Positions 29,313 to 39,226 of a stretch of 55,270 nucleotides of DNA are shown piece after piece (position 1 is the first letter of the stretch; each line of letters begins with the position of its first letter). A program made the translations under genes and the position numbers. Origin of the DNA: Paracoccaceae bacterium (GTDB lineage Bacteria; Pseudomonadota; Alphaproteobacteria; Rhodobacterales; Rhodobacteraceae); assembly GCA_026707935.1 (NCBI GenBank), contig JAPOVX010000154.1, positions 1 to 55,270 on the forward strand, read 5' to 3'. The notes below the pieces were generated by a model. The model had not been told where the DNA came from. It worked only from the letters and a program-made list of their open reading frames with translations, and searched no databases.

Positions 29313-30392
29313 TCAGGCCGATTCGGCCGCCGTTGACGAAGATTCGAACGGCAATTGGGCTTGCGTTGAATCGATCTGACGAAATCCTGCCGGAATTTCG
29401 AGGCCAAGGTGGCGCCAGGATTTCTGTCCAAGCTTTCTTCCGCGAGGAGTGCGTTGTACGAGGCCTTGTTGCAGCAGGAACGGCTCAACGACCTCCTCGA
29501 TTGCATCGCGTGACTCCGATAGCGCTGCCGCGATCGTGTCGATGCCAACCGGTCCTCCTCCGAATTCCTGCGCCAGCAGCCGGAGATACCTTCGATCCGC
29601 TGAGTCAAGCCCGAGCCTGTCAACTGCGAGCTGGGTCAGGGCACGATCGGCAACCGCCTGGGTAATGCGCCCGTCTCCCTCTACCACGGCGAAATCAAGA
29701 ACCCGCCGCAGGAGCCGGCCGGCAATACGCGGCGTCCCCCGGGCACGGCTGGCGATCTCCCTGGCGCCGTCCGGGTCGGCCTCGGTTTCCATCAAGCGGG
29801 CTGCGCGTGACACGACCTTTGTCAATTCCTCGTCCGTGTAAAACTCCAGCCGGATCGGAATTCCGAACCGGTCCCGGAGCGGTGTGGTCAAAAGGCCCAG
29901 CCGTGTCGTCGCACCGACGAGCGTAAATGGCTGCAGTTCGATCCGGACGGACCGCGCAGCCGGTCCCTGCCCTATGACCAGATCGAGCTCGTAATCTTCG
30001 AGCGCGGGGTAGAGAACCTCCTCGACGGCCGGATTGAGGCGATGGATTTCGTCGATGAACAGAACATCCCCGGCATCCAGATTGGTCAGTATTGCAGCAA
30101 GATCACCCGCCCTGACCAGGATCGGCCCCGACGACGTGCGGAACCCGACACCGAGTTCCCGGCTGATGATTCGGGCAAGGGTTGTCTTCCCCAGGCCCGG
30201 CGGACCAAAGAAAAGCGTGTGATCCATTGGCTTTCGCCGCCGGTTGGCACTTTCGATAAAGATCCGGAGGTTCGCCCGCGCCTTTTCCTGGCCAATGAAT
30301 TCGTCGAGGGAATCCGGTCTGAGTGCGACATCGACATCGTCCGGACGCTCGCGCGGCCGCAAGTCCGGGTCGGTTTGTTGAGTCAGTCGCAT
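29313..30392 (-). CDS. ruvB: Holliday junction branch migration helicase RuvB
   Basis: The 359-residue AAA+ motor of the RuvABC complex. Walker A GPPGLGKT is at 63-70, Walker B with DEIH in [16 protein letters not shown], sensor 1 in [19 protein letters not shown], and a C-terminal winged helix with RTPRGRK. It drives branch migration of Holliday junctions. Its ATG at 30392 shares one base with the ruvA stop (TGATG), so it is translationally coupled. Confidence 0.97.
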   Translation of the reverse strand: MRLTQQTDPDLRPRERPDDVDVALRPDSLDEFIGQEKARANLRIFIESANRRRKPMDHTLFFGPPGLGKTTLARIISRELGVGFRTSSGPILVRAGDLAAILTNLDAGDVLFIDEIHRLNPAVEEVLYPALEDYELDLVIGQGPAARSVRIELQPFTLVGATTRLGLLTTPLRDRFGIPIRLEFYTDEELTKVVSRAARLMETEADPDGAREIASRARGTPRIAGRLLRRVLDFAVVEGDGRITQAVADRALTQLAVDRLGLDSADRRYLRLLAQEFGGGPVGIDTIAAALSESRDAIEEVVEPFLLQQGLVQRTPRGRKLGQKSWRHLGLEIPAGFRQIDSTQAQLPFESSSTAAESA

Positions 30393-31075
30393 CAGTCGTT
30401 CGGGGCCAGAAACCTGAGAGATTCGCGTATCAGCCCGGAGGTGTCGAGATCCGGTTGTTCCGCCGAAACGGACGCGATGGACTCCGCCGCTTCACCATGG
30501 GCGTAACCGAGGTTGATCAACGCGGACATGGCATCCTTTCGGGACTGTGCGGAAACCGCTTCCGAACTGGCGGGCCCTGGTTGAGTCGTGGTTGCGCCAT
30601 TCGAGCCCGCGATGTCATCGCTCATTTGGCCCGTTAGTTCCAGCCCTTCACCATCCGCCCCAAGGTCGATGATCCTGACGGATTCCTCCTTCAGTTCGGC
30701 GATGATCCGCTGCGCAAGCTTGGGACCGACACCGGGCGCCGCGCGAATTGCCTCGGTGTCCTTCAGGGATATCGCACGGAACAATCCATCCGTACCGAGC
30801 GTGCTGACGATCGCCAGAGCCGCCTTGTGACCAACGCCCTGAACGCGGGTCAACAACCGGTGCCATTCCCGCTCGGCCCGCGTGCGAAACCCGATGAGTT
30901 GGAGCAGGTCTTCGCGAACCACGAGTTCGGTATACAGCGTGACCATGTAACCCCGACCGGGAAGGGCTCCGAGCGTTCGCTCCGAACAGTGGACCACGAA
31001 ACCGACGCCGACGACATCGACGACAAGGTAGTCCGCTCCCCTGTCATCGATCTTTCCGGAAATCTTGCCAAGCAC
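30392..31075 (-). CDS. ruvA: Holliday junction DNA helicase subunit RuvA
   Basis: RuvA binds four-way junctions and loads RuvB. The N-terminal OB fold ([20 protein letters not shown]) is followed by helix-hairpin-helix motifs ([17 protein letters not shown] and [17 protein letters not shown]) and a C-terminal RuvB-binding domain. I chose the GTG at 31075 because family similarity begins right there; it gives 227 residues and a 16-base gap after ruvC. The longer open frame would run back into ruvC. The linker between domains 2 and 3 is somewhat long (residues about 140-180). Confidence 0.94.
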   Translation of the reverse strand: MLGKISGKIDDRGADYLVVDVVGVGFVVHCSERTLGALPGRGYMVTLYTELVVREDLLQLIGFRTRAEREWHRLLTRVQGVGHKAALAIVSTLGTDGLFRAISLKDTEAIRAAPGVGPKLAQRIIAELKEESVRIIDLGADGEGLELTGQMSDDIAGSNGATTTQPGPASSEAVSAQSRKDAMSALINLGYAHGEAAESIASVSAEQPDLDTSGLIRESLRFLAPND

Positions 31076-31091
31076 TGTTCGTGGACCCGGA

Positions 31092-31607
31092 TTATCCTGA
31101 AAAACCCGCTTGCTCTTCGGAAACGATACCCAGCCGCGCCGAACCCCGGGAGGTATGAGCGTGGCAAATCGCGACCGCGAGCGCATCGGCCGCGTCCGGA
31201 TTTTCGAGTTCGACCCCTGGCAGCAACATCCTGACCATCAGGTCGACCTGGACCTTGTCAGCGTGTCCGACACCAACAACGGACTTCTTTACCGTATTCG
31301 GCGCATATTCGTGCACGACGATTCCCCTCAGAGCGGGAACGAGCAGGCAGAGGCTCCTTGCCTGACCCAGCTTCAGTGTCGAAGCCGGATCCTTGTTGAC
31401 AAAGACGCTTTCCACTGCCGCTCCATCAGGCCTGTGGCACGACAAAACCGAGTCCAACTGGCGAAACAGGCTTGCGAGGCGCATCGAGAGATCGTCGCCT
31501 CTTGATGCACAACGCCCGTTTGCGACGTGCGTCAGCCGTGAATCCTTGACATCAACCACGCCCCAGCCAGTGGATCGAAGCCCGGGGTCTAGCCCGATTA
31601 TGCGCAC
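31092..31607 (-). CDS. ruvC: Crossover junction endodeoxyribonuclease RuvC
   Basis: This resolvase has all four acidic catalytic residues at the same numbers as E. coli RuvC: Asp7 (IGLDPG), Glu66 (AVESVF), Asp138 and Asp141 (NPDAADALA). The 171-residue length is normal. It cuts Holliday junctions symmetrically within the RuvABC complex. It is the first gene of ruvCAB. yebC, which often precedes ruvC, is not present; a gene-poor region lies upstream. Confidence 0.96.
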   Translation of the reverse strand: MRIIGLDPGLRSTGWGVVDVKDSRLTHVANGRCASRGDDLSMRLASLFRQLDSVLSCHRPDGAAVESVFVNKDPASTLKLGQARSLCLLVPALRGIVVHEYAPNTVKKSVVGVGHADKVQVDLMVRMLLPGVELENPDAADALAVAICHAHTSRGSARLGIVSEEQAGFSG

Positions 31608-32646
31608 AACGTCTCCCTAAGCCACGTGCCACGAAACAACCAGTTGGGTCCCAGCGTTCAGGATGTACCACGCGCTGGACTACCACGAAACAAAAACCCT
31701 GGCAAAGGGTGGCCGGGTTACGTTTCAACGCGGCAGCGGTGAACCGGGACAGTCTTGAGGTTCCGGCGCGCTTGAATGCCGGCTGGTTTCCGAAGTCGCG
31801 TCGTCCGGCGCTTACGGACGGCAAAACAGGTGTTCGCCAGCGCGTCGCCGGTAAACACGGTCAATGCGGAAAGCCAATCCCGAGCGATGATGCGCGGGAA
31901 TCCCGCGTTGAGGGTGGAGAGGGGCTCATTCAGCGCACGGATCTCCCTCCCCCTGTCGTCGGGCTGAATCCAGGCCCTCTTTCTCAGACTCGGCATGGAT
32001 CGCGGCCCGCCCGGATGCCGGTAATCGCGGGGCCTTGCGCTGCCAACGGCGTGGCGTCGTGAAAATTTGTTCGTTTTTTACTGAAACAACATCAAAAATC
32101 CCGAATTTCACACGCACATTTAACACAAAACTTTCTACGGTTCAGCGGATTTGGGATTGTCGGCTCGACGAAACGACTTGCCGTCGGCCGGCTAACCGGT
32201 CCGGGTCGCGCTGGTCCTCCGCCAGCGCGACTCATTTGGGGCGGCGGAACCCGATGCTTCTCTGCTCGTGTTGTCACTGCGTGAGGTTTCCATGCTCGGA
32301 GACGACCCAGGCATCGAGTCACAAACCGGGGCCGCTCCGGGCCCGATATTGTCTCCGACAGTTGCACAGGGGGGGTTGCGACAGCAGAGGCAGCACCGCC
32401 CCGGCGACATCGGGTTAAATCTAAATGACGCAGCGGACGCGTCCCTGACCGCGGAGCTGGCCACGGGCGTTTGCAGCGGCAGCGGCATATGCCGCGTTTT
32501 CGGTTCTCGTCGTCTTCGTGGCGGCGGCGATCGACGCGGGGTCGCTCGCCCCTGCCCCGCGCGTCCTCTCGGATCGTGACCGGGAATTTCTGGATACCGG
32601 CATCGTGCGCTAACTTTTTACATGGAAGGCCAGCCGTTGCCCGTCC
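31608..32646. other. Gene-poor region, no supported gene
   Basis: About 1 kb with overlapping frames on both strands and none that resembles a known family. An AT-rich patch at about 32060-32150 stands out from the GC-rich surroundings. A long minus-strand frame at 32092-32871 crosses the TonB-receptor relic and is judged a shadow. Confidence 0.4.
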
Positions 32647-32940
32647 GTCCTGGTCAACGACAGACCTTATGCCAGCACGACCGGTGACCTGGGTACCTTG
32701 CCGAATTCCGTCATCAAGCGCCTCGAACTTCTGAGCGGCGACAGCCAAGGCACGCCTGGCGGCAATGCCTTTAGCGGCGCGATCAACGTTGTGCTGCGGA
32801 AGGACCTGAACGGTTTCGAAACAAGAGCGCTCACGTGGTTGCCTGACCAGGATGGCGGTGACGGATTTCACGGCAGCGTTTTCCGGGTCGGCGCAGTCGG
32901 CGAGGGGCGCATGCCGGTTGGGGGCGCACCTTCTTTCTCA
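32647..32940 (+). pseudogene. TonB-dependent receptor plug-domain relic
   Basis: The frame encodes a piece of a TonB-dependent receptor plug domain: VLVNDRPYASTTGDLGTLP, then NSVIKRLELLSGD, NAFSGAINVVLRKDLNGFET and the start of the barrel. In an intact receptor these blocks lie about 100-180 residues from the N-terminus. Here there is no signal peptide or TonB box upstream and no barrel downstream; the frame ends in unrelated sequence. About 100 codons remain of a gene that would normally need 700 or more. It indicates that this gap was once coding. Confidence 0.65.
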
Positions 32941-33530
32941 CGCTCAACATGCGGTTCTGAGGGGCCGGGTCGGGACGGTCACTTCGGCGTGCCGTGACCG
33001 GCCCGGAGGTTTCCCCGATCATCCAGAGACCATGGCCGGGACGGCAGTTCGAGCCGGCGGAAACACCGATCTCGCCAACGCGATCGTCCGGCGGCCAGTG
33101 ACTTCAGAAGCAGCGCATGAAAACGTTGTCGCGTGTTCGCCCACAACGTCCGTTTCTGAACGGTTGGTCAGGGCCCTGCGACCACAGAACAAGTCGACAG
33201 GTCTCCTTGGGCGCGAGTTTTTTCGCCTCCGGAGTGACGACATCCGCGTACCGATCTTCCGGTCTTCCCGCTTTACGAGACCAGCCCGCAGATTTGACGC
33301 ATGCGCGCACGGAGGCCTGTCCCCGCTGAATCCATGAAAATGTCGGAAGCGATGTCAGGGGGAATCCGACGCACGGGGTAACGGGCCGCCGACAATCGAA
33401 ATTAGCGCCATGCATTTCCTGCAAGGCGGACATGCAAAAATTGTAATTGTTCAGGCAGGTATCCGCGACTACGTCAGCGGCAGCCCAGGCAACTGTAATG
33501 GCTCAAAGGCCATGTAAAGAGGAGGTCAAG
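32941..33530. other. Gene-poor region downstream of the receptor relic
   Basis: About 590 bases. A second frame near 32930 reads RTFFLTLNMRF, possibly a frameshifted barrel strand, but beyond that nothing recognisable remains. It ends at the ribosome binding site of the DUF1127 gene. Confidence 0.35.
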
Positions 33531-33743
33531 ATGATGGCAGTCACGCCTGAAACCCGTACCGTTCCGATCGGTGCACGATCGATTTATGTCCTGACCAGCC
33601 TTTTCGAGACTGCAACGGCGTCGATCGGGCGCTGGTACGCAAAACGGCAAACCCGGGAGACTCTTTCCCGATTGTCCGATCGCGAACTCGACGACATCGG
33701 TCTGACCCGCTCTGAAATCCCGCATCTTCCGGACAGGTTTTGA
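33531..33743 (+). CDS. DUF1127 domain-containing small protein
   Basis: A 70-residue protein with the C-terminal DUF1127 motif ETLSRLSDRELDDIGLTRSE, typical of small alphaproteobacterial proteins. Some members of the family bind RNA and affect phosphate and carbon metabolism or small-RNA turnover; the role of this one is not known. The first of two ATG codons at 33531 has an excellent ribosome binding site (AGAGGAGGTCAAG), which suggests high expression. A strong hairpin follows the stop. It is single-gene, flanked by gene-poor DNA on the left and prmA, on the other strand, on the right. Confidence 0.88.
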   Translation: MMAVTPETRTVPIGARSIYVLTSLFETATASIGRWYAKRQTRETLSRLSDRELDDIGLTRSEIPHLPDRF

Positions 33744-33765
33744 ACGCAAACATCCGGATGACGCT

Positions 33766-33793
33766 GAAGGCCACCCCCCTCCCGGTGGCCTTC
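33766..33793 (+). terminator. Hairpin terminator after the DUF1127 gene
   Basis: GAAGGCCACC pairs perfectly with GGTGGCCTTC over ten base pairs with an eight-base loop, starting 22 bases after the stop codon. There is no T tract, so it may act as a 3' stabiliser or a bidirectional terminator shared with the opposing prmA gene. Confidence 0.6.
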
Positions 33794-34011
33794 GGTCTCC
33801 CGAACGCGGGAAAGGGTCACTCTTCGCAAAGCCAGCGCCACCGACAGCGGGGAAGGAACCGGTTGATTCGGTCTTCGAGACGGAGCTGTCGCAAATCCCG
33901 ACCACCGACTCCGGTCACGCCACCCGGGCAGGTCTTGCATGCACCGGCTATCTGAACATCCGTTGAAACGCTGCGAGACTTCCCGAACGAAAGCCTATCC
34001 GGCACGCCACA

Positions 34012-34893
34012 TCACGCCTGCTGCCCCACCCTGCGGACAACCATGGTCGCCCATTCGCCAGTGACGATTGTCTCGTGCTCGTGGAATCCGGCTTCGTGGA
34101 ATCGCCTGATCACGATTTGGCGGCGGTTGGCCAGAACTCCTGAAAGAACCGCGAAACCGCCGGGCGTACAATGTGCGGAGAAGCCGCCTGCCATCTGGAC
34201 GAGCGGTGCTTCGAGCAGATTGGCCATCAGCAAGTCATACGGCGAAGACGCGAGGATCTCGGGGTCATCGAATCCCGCGCCGTTGACCACTTGAATTCGG
34301 CCCGAAAGATCGTTGGAATCAATGTTGGCGAGCGCCGTCTCCACTGCTGCCTGATCGACATCAGACGCAACGACACGCGCATCTGAAATCCTTACCACGG
34401 CCATCGCGAGGATCGCGGTTCCGCATCCGATATCGAGGACACGTTTAGCCTTGTGGCCCGAACCGATCAGGTTTTCGATTGCCAACAGGCAGCCGCGCGT
34501 GGTCTCGTGGTGCCCGGTGCCGAAAGCCATGGCAGCTTCGACCGCCAACGGAATCATTCCAGCAGGAACCTTGTCGGAATCGTGCTTTCCATGAACAAAA
34601 AAACGGCCCGCGGTGACGGGTGCGAGTTGCCGTTGAGCCTTTTCCACCCAACCGGTTTCCTGCAGTTCGGAAATCAGGAACGGACGCGCGCCGCTGGCAG
34701 TCGCCAGAAGCATGAGGCGGAGGTCATCGGGCCTGTCGTTGAAATAACCGGACACTTCCCAGAGGCCCGATCCGTCCTCGATTTCACAGGCCGCGACGCC
34801 CGATACTCCCGGCAGGCGATTCTCGATACGCGAAGCCAGCGCAACCGCCTCGATTTCTCCAGGTATCGTCGTAACCGCCATGAAGGCCGGCAT
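34012..34893 (-). CDS. prmA: Ribosomal protein L11 methyltransferase
   Basis: PrmA trimethylates L11 on the ribosome using S-adenosylmethionine. The characteristic block MAFGTGHHETTRGCL (family: FGTGxHxTT), the SAM motif RVLDIGCGTAILAMA and the NLLEAPL motif (family NILxxPL) are present. Length is 293 residues, near normal. The ATG at 34893 is used here; another at 34881 (MAVTTIPG) is possible. It lies downstream of msrA in the same direction with about 40 bases between. Confidence 0.92.
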   Translation of the reverse strand: MPAFMAVTTIPGEIEAVALASRIENRLPGVSGVAACEIEDGSGLWEVSGYFNDRPDDLRLMLLATASGARPFLISELQETGWVEKAQRQLAPVTAGRFFVHGKHDSDKVPAGMIPLAVEAAMAFGTGHHETTRGCLLAIENLIGSGHKAKRVLDIGCGTAILAMAVVRISDARVVASDVDQAAVETALANIDSNDLSGRIQVVNGAGFDDPEILASSPYDLLMANLLEAPLVQMAGGFSAHCTPGGFAVLSGVLANRRQIVIRRFHEAGFHEHETIVTGEWATMVVRRVGQQA

Positions 34894-34935
34894 CGGGGTC
34901 GGGCCCGTACTGGTCCTGAGGGGTGACCGAGATCG

Positions 34936-35598
34936 TCAGGCGATCAAACCCGTGTCGCACCTGACACCCGTACCGCCAACACCGCAATAACCGGACGGAT
35001 TCTTGACGAGATACTGCTGGTGGTAGTCCTCGGCAAAATAGAATTCGGGTGCCGGCAGGATTTCGGTCGTGATCGCGCTGAACCCGGCTGTACGCAATTG
35101 GCGCTGGTATGCTGCAAGGGATTTCCCGGCCGCGCGTTCCTGCGATTCGGAATAGGTGTAGATCCCGGACCTGTACTGGGTCCCGACGTCTGCGCCCTGC
35201 CGCATTCCCTGCGTCGGGTCATGGCCTTCCCAGAAACTGCGGAGCAATTCATCGTATGAGACAATTGAGGGGTCGAAGACCAGCCTGATGACTTCGTTAT
35301 GCCCGGTCCTGCCCGTGCACACCTCCCGGTAGGTCGGGTTCGGCGTTGTCCCGCCCGCGTACCCAGCCGCCGTGTTCCACACGCCGCCCAGCTGCCAGAA
35401 AATCCTCTCGACACCCCAAAAACAGCCCATGCCAAACATGGCGTACTCCATGCCGTCGGGCCGTGGCTCCTTGAGAAGGCGCCCGAAAACCGCATGTCGT
35501 TCGGCCGTCGGCAGGGGAGTGGTTCTGCCAGCGATCGCGGATGACTCCGGCGAGTTTCCGCTGAACATGTCCTTCAAAAAACCCATGATGACACTCAC
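34936..35598 (-). CDS. msrA: Peptide methionine sulfoxide reductase MsrA
   Basis: MsrA reduces methionine-S-sulfoxide in proteins. Cys59 in [12 protein letters not shown] is the catalytic cysteine; downstream blocks [27 protein letters not shown] and YHQQYL are all typical. Further cysteines near the C-terminus ([12 protein letters not shown]) could serve as resolving residues. The frame starts at a GTG at 35598 behind AGGA; an ATG at 35586 is the alternative. Probably one transcript with prmA. Confidence 0.94.
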   Translation of the reverse strand: MSVIMGFLKDMFSGNSPESSAIAGRTTPLPTAERHAVFGRLLKEPRPDGMEYAMFGMGCFWGVERIFWQLGGVWNTAAGYAGGTTPNPTYREVCTGRTGHNEVIRLVFDPSIVSYDELLRSFWEGHDPTQGMRQGADVGTQYRSGIYTYSESQERAAGKSLAAYQRQLRTAGFSAITTEILPAPEFYFAEDYHQQYLVKNPSGYCGVGGTGVRCDTGLIA

Positions 35599-35806
35599 GA
35601 AAGTCCTGTTTCGACGACCATAGGAGCCATCAGCTCGTCAAGTCAAATCGCGCCGGGACAAGATCGCGACATCGCGCGCGAGTTTGTCCGTTTGCGGGAG
35701 GCTTGTCCGCATTCATGCGCCAGATCCTTGTTCGTTGCACAAAACATCAACGCGCCACGTTCTCCGACCCGGTGCACGGAAGCCGCTGCCCCCGACGCGG
35801 AACCCG

Positions 35807-36427
35807 TCAGTTCTTGGCGTAATACTCGACCACGAGGTTTGGCTCCATCATGACCGGATAGGGCACATCGGCAAGACCGGGAACGCGCGTGAACTCGGCT
35901 TTCATGCTGGAGTGATCAACATTCAGGTAGTCAGGGATGTCGCGTTCCGGCGAACCGATCGCTTCGAGCACGAGGGGCAGCTGCCGGGACTTTTCGCGAA
36001 CCTCGATGACATCGCCGGTGCGAACCCGGTAGGACGGAATGTTGACGCGCCTCCCGTTGATCAGGACATGGCCGTGATTGACGAACTGGCGGGCCGCGAA
36101 GACCGTCGGGACGAACTTGGCCCTGTACACGACCGCGTCAAGCCGCCTTTCCAGCAGGCCGACCAGGTTTTCGCCCGTGTCGCCCCTGACGCGTTCGGCT
36201 TCGGTGAATATCCTCCGGAACTGGCGTTCGGTCAGGTCGCCATAGTAGCCTTTCAGCTTCTGCTTGGCCCGCAGCTGAATGCCGAAATCGGACAACTTGC
36301 CCCTGCGGCGCATACCGTGTTGGCCTGGACCTGATTCCCTGCGATTGACCGGCGACTTTGGACGTCCCCAGATGTTCTCGCCCATGCGTCGGTCGATTTT
36401 GTACTTGGCAGCGGTGCGTTTGGTCAC
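35807..36427 (-). CDS. rpsD: 30S ribosomal protein S4
   Basis: S4 is a primary 16S rRNA binder that nucleates 30S assembly. The 206-residue sequence is typical for the short alphaproteobacterial S4: [38 protein letters not shown], the S4 RNA-binding fold [15 protein letters not shown] and [20 protein letters not shown]. Translation begins at a GTG at 36427 behind AAAGGATCC. The gene is monocistronic here, away from the alpha operon, and has its own strong promoter and a leader hairpin over the ribosome binding site. Confidence 0.97.
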   Translation of the reverse strand: MTKRTAAKYKIDRRMGENIWGRPKSPVNRRESGPGQHGMRRRGKLSDFGIQLRAKQKLKGYYGDLTERQFRRIFTEAERVRGDTGENLVGLLERRLDAVVYRAKFVPTVFAARQFVNHGHVLINGRRVNIPSYRVRTGDVIEVREKSRQLPLVLEAIGSPERDIPDYLNVDHSSMKAEFTRVPGLADVPYPVMMEPNLVVEYYAKN

Positions 36428-36434
36428 GGCTGGA

Positions 36435-36454
36435 TCCTTTCATACGCGTGAAAG
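36435..36454 (-). promoter_or_regulatory. Leader hairpin overlapping the rpsD ribosome binding site
   Basis: On the transcript CUUUCA pairs with UGAAAG around a six-base loop (36437-36454). The AAAG of the Shine-Dalgarno sequence AAAGGA (36435-36440) lies in the stem. Folding would hide the ribosome binding site, a plausible place for translational control, perhaps by S4 itself. Confidence 0.45.
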
Positions 36455-36550
36455 GTGCTTTCCTTTCCCGATCCCCGAAGAGAATCAGGCGACAGGCATC
36501 CCCTCACGGGGGCCACAAACACCAAGATGGTCCCAATTCTGGAAAGGCGG

Positions 36551-36578
36551 CTTATAATCCCGATTTGGGCACTGTCAA
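36551..36578 (-). promoter_or_regulatory. Sigma70-type promoter of rpsD
   Basis: On the minus strand a perfect -35 TTGACA (36573-36578) and a -10 TATAAG (36551-36556) are 16 bases apart. Transcription would start near 36544 and give a leader of about 115 bases before the rpsD GTG. It is the best promoter match in the window, as expected for a ribosomal gene. Confidence 0.75.
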
Positions 36579-36804
36579 CATTTGCATCTCTCGCGGATCC
36601 GCGCTTGCATACGGTATGTTGCCCGTGCGTCACGCAGACGACTGACGCGGATTACCGGACGGTTGCCCCGTCACCCCCGGGGATTCCCGGAACAGGGCAG
36701 CATGTAAGCGGCCGTTCCCTTCCTGATGACCAGGAAGCAAGGAAAGGGCAGTGAAATTCGGAGGCAGGCAGTGTATCGCAGGCAGCGATTGTGGGAAACA
36801 TGAC

Positions 36805-37830
36805 ATGTTTGAAACACTTGGATTCGAATCCCTGACGCCGGTTCTGGCCGCTGCCATCCTCGGCCTGCTCGTCGGCTGCACGTTCGGGGCGTTGGCGCAA
36901 CGTTCCGGGCTGTGCCTGCGCCGCGGCCTCGCCGGCCCGAGAGAAGAGCGGATCCCCGCGCTCGGCGCCTGGGCGATGGCGATGGCAACGGCCATCGCCG
37001 GAACCCGACTCGCCGTCATCACCGGGCTGATATCCTTCACCGATCACAGGTTTCTCACGCCGGACCTGGCCATCGTCGCCCTGGTTGTCGGTGGGGCGCT
37101 GTTTGGCGCCGGGATGGTTATGGCCGGCGGTTGCGTCTCAAGACTGACGGTCCTGGCCGGTAGTGGAAACCTTCGCTCCCTGTTCGCCTTGATCATCATC
37201 GCCGCGACAGCCCATGCGACGATGAAGGGAGCGTTGGCGCCTGTACGACAAGTCCTTGGTAGCCTGACCATTCAGGGTGGTGAGTTTGTCGCGATCACCT
37301 CGCTGCCCGGCGGCGAAATCTGGCCTTTTGCCGTGACCGCCGTTGCAGTGATTTTTGCCTTGCGTTCGGGCGCCCTGAAAAGTCACCTCCTGATGGCAGC
37401 GGTCATCGGACTGTTGATCCCGCTCAGCTGGGTCGGGACCGGGTTTCTTCTCCAGGACGATTTCGATCCGCTTCCCGTCGAGTCACTCGGATTCACCGGC
37501 CCGACCGCAGGAGCACTGTTCTGGTTCGTCGCTGCTACCTCGATACCGGTCAGCTTCGGCACCGGACTGGTCGCGGGCGTTCTCGCCGGAAGCATGGCCG
37601 CATCAACGGCATCGGGCGAGTTTCGACTTCAAACCCTTGATGTCCCGACCCGAACGATTCGCCGATTGGCAGGCGCCGTCATGATGGGAATAGGAGGGGT
37701 CCTTGCGGGAGGCTGCAGCGTAGGCGCAGGCCTTTCGGGGATTTCAACCGCCAGCCTCGCCGCCGTTCTTGCCTTTGTCGCAATGTCCGTGACCGCGAAA
37801 ACACTCGGCAAATCGCTTGCCGATTCCTGA
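36805..37830 (+). CDS. YeeE/YedE (TsuA-type) sulfur compound importer
   Basis: The protein of about 341 residues is very hydrophobic, with roughly nine membrane helices in two related halves. The two cysteine-bearing loops of the family are present: GGCVSRLTVLAGSGN in the first half and GGCSVGAGLSG near the end. In TsuA such cysteines pass thiosulfate across the inner membrane; other members carry selenium or sulfur species. The ATG at 36805 (MFETLGFES) starts right at the first helix. It converges on the fccB-cytochrome-soxZY genes, which supports a role in thiosulfate or sulfide metabolism. A short hairpin (CTTCCTG/CAGGAAG) lies 70 bases upstream at 36719-36737. Confidence 0.85.
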   Translation: MFETLGFESLTPVLAAAILGLLVGCTFGALAQRSGLCLRRGLAGPREERIPALGAWAMAMATAIAGTRLAVITGLISFTDHRFLTPDLAIVALVVGGALFGAGMVMAGGCVSRLTVLAGSGNLRSLFALIIIAATAHATMKGALAPVRQVLGSLTIQGGEFVAITSLPGGEIWPFAVTAVAVIFALRSGALKSHLLMAAVIGLLIPLSWVGTGFLLQDDFDPLPVESLGFTGPTAGALFWFVAATSIPVSFGTGLVAGVLAGSMAASTASGEFRLQTLDVPTRTIRRLAGAVMMGIGGVLAGGCSVGAGLSGISTASLAAVLAFVAMSVTAKTLGKSLADS

Positions 37831-37837
37831 AGTGAAA

Positions 37838-37863
37838 TACTGGCGCCGGTGGCGGCGCCAGTA
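37838..37863. terminator. Bidirectional hairpin between convergent genes
   Basis: TACTGGCGCC and GGCGCCAGTA form a perfect ten-base-pair stem with a six-base loop. It sits between the stop of the importer (37830) and the stop of fccB (37896) and has no clear T tract. It could end transcription from both sides. Confidence 0.65.
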
Positions 37864-37895
37864 ATGTGCCAAACCCGGTGTCTGCTGTTGCGGAT

Positions 37896-39209
37896 TCAGC
37901 CGAAAATATCCTTGGATATCGCGGCGTACCAGGCGAGCGACTCCTCGTAGGTTGCCTTTCGGAGGTCGGAGCCTTCTCCCGTCTGGGAGATGAACCCGTC
38001 AACCTTTGCAATCTTTTCGTCGGTTGCCTCGTAGGAAGCTCCGACCTTGACGCCGTCATCGGTGCCGATGAGTGACCAGCACGTGTTGGCAAATCGCGCA
38101 GGAAACACCCTTGAATCGGTAAGCGCCCCGCGAACCGCCATGGCGCAGACCTTTGCCTGGCTGTTGGCCGAGAAGCCCGATTTCGGCATGTCGCCCTGTT
38201 GCGAAGCGTCACCGACCACATGGATGTTGTCGTCGATCCGGCTTTGCATCGTGTGCGGTACGACGGGCGCCCATCCTGCATCATTGGTGATTCCCGCCTC
38301 CCCTGCAATTCGCCCGGCCATTTGCGCCGGAATCACGTTGCAGACATCAACCTTCATGACCTCTCCGTCGACCACGACCTCCATGGTTTCCGGTCGAACC
38401 TCGACCTTGTCGCCACCGAAGTCCGGTCCGATCCGTTCGATCATTCCGGGGTAGTGCTTCTGCCAGCCTTCCTCGAACAGCCCCTGTTTCGAGAACTTCT
38501 CCTTGGGATCAACGATCAGGATCTTGGCCGTCGGATTGTTGCTCTTGAGGACATGTGCAACCATCGAAATCCGCTCATACGGACCCGGTGGGCAACGGAA
38601 CGGGTTGGGAGGCGCAACCATGCAGTAGACTCCGCCTTCGGGCATCGCATCGACCTGGGCCTTGAGGAGCTGGGTCTGCGAGCCCGCCTTGTAGGCGTGC
38701 GGCATCCTGTTCTGTTGCGAAAGATCCCAGCCGGCAACGGAGCCTGGCCGGAAATCTATGCCCGGTGACACGACAAGGCGGTCATATTCGAGCGTACCCC
38801 CGCCAGCGAGACTGACGCTTTTTGCGTCGCGGTCGACCGCGATGGCCCAGTCGTGGATCACGTTGATCCCGGAGGCGGCCGCGAGTGACCCATACGTGTG
38901 TCCGATCGACGAAAAGTCCCTGAAACCGCCGATGTACAGATTCGAGAAAAAGCACGAATAGTATGTCCTGGTCGGCTCAACGAGAGTGACATCGATCGAA
39001 CCCTCCGATTCCTTGGCAATGTATCGGGCAACCGTCGCGCCGCCTGCTCCACCGCCCACGACCACCGCGCGCGGGCGGCCCTGGGCCAGCACCGCGGGCG
39101 CGGACATCATTGAGACCGCAGTGGATGATGCCAGTGCAGAAGACAGGAACCTGCGCCGGTTCAACCGGTCGAGGCCTCCCGGGTTTTTGACTTCACCTGG
39201 TTTGTGCAT
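37896..39209 (-). CDS. fccB: Flavocytochrome c sulfide dehydrogenase, flavoprotein subunit
   Basis: FccB/SoxF oxidises sulfide with FAD and a redox-active disulfide and passes electrons to a cytochrome c subunit. A Tat signal is clear (NRRRFLSSALAS then APAVLA), the FAD-binding AVVVGGGAGGATVARYIA follows, and Cys residues in YYSCFFSNLYIGG and DVCNVIPAQMAG fit the family's catalytic pair. VVGDASQQGDMPKSGFSANSQ is the second FAD block. I start at the ATG at 39209 because an AGGAG lies eight bases before it; a GTG at 39230 is also in frame. The cytochrome gene ends 17 bases upstream, so the two form a functional unit. Confidence 0.92.
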   Translation of the reverse strand: MHKPGEVKNPGGLDRLNRRRFLSSALASSTAVSMMSAPAVLAQGRPRAVVVGGGAGGATVARYIAKESEGSIDVTLVEPTRTYYSCFFSNLYIGGFRDFSSIGHTYGSLAAASGINVIHDWAIAVDRDAKSVSLAGGGTLEYDRLVVSPGIDFRPGSVAGWDLSQQNRMPHAYKAGSQTQLLKAQVDAMPEGGVYCMVAPPNPFRCPPGPYERISMVAHVLKSNNPTAKILIVDPKEKFSKQGLFEEGWQKHYPGMIERIGPDFGGDKVEVRPETMEVVVDGEVMKVDVCNVIPAQMAGRIAGEAGITNDAGWAPVVPHTMQSRIDDNIHVVGDASQQGDMPKSGFSANSQAKVCAMAVRGALTDSRVFPARFANTCWSLIGTDDGVKVGASYEATDEKIAKVDGFISQTGEGSDLRKATYEESLAWYAAISKDIFG

Positions 39210-39226
39210 GACTTTGTTCTCCTGTT

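Noticed and set aside
1924..32080. Shared 13-mer TCGTTTTTTACTG near 1926 and 32068
   Set aside because: Several chance repeats of this length are expected in 55 kb; flanks do not match.
32092..32871. 259-codon minus-strand frame in the gene desert
   Set aside because: It crosses the TonB-receptor relic in antisense and has an Arg/Ala/Pro-rich shadow-like composition.
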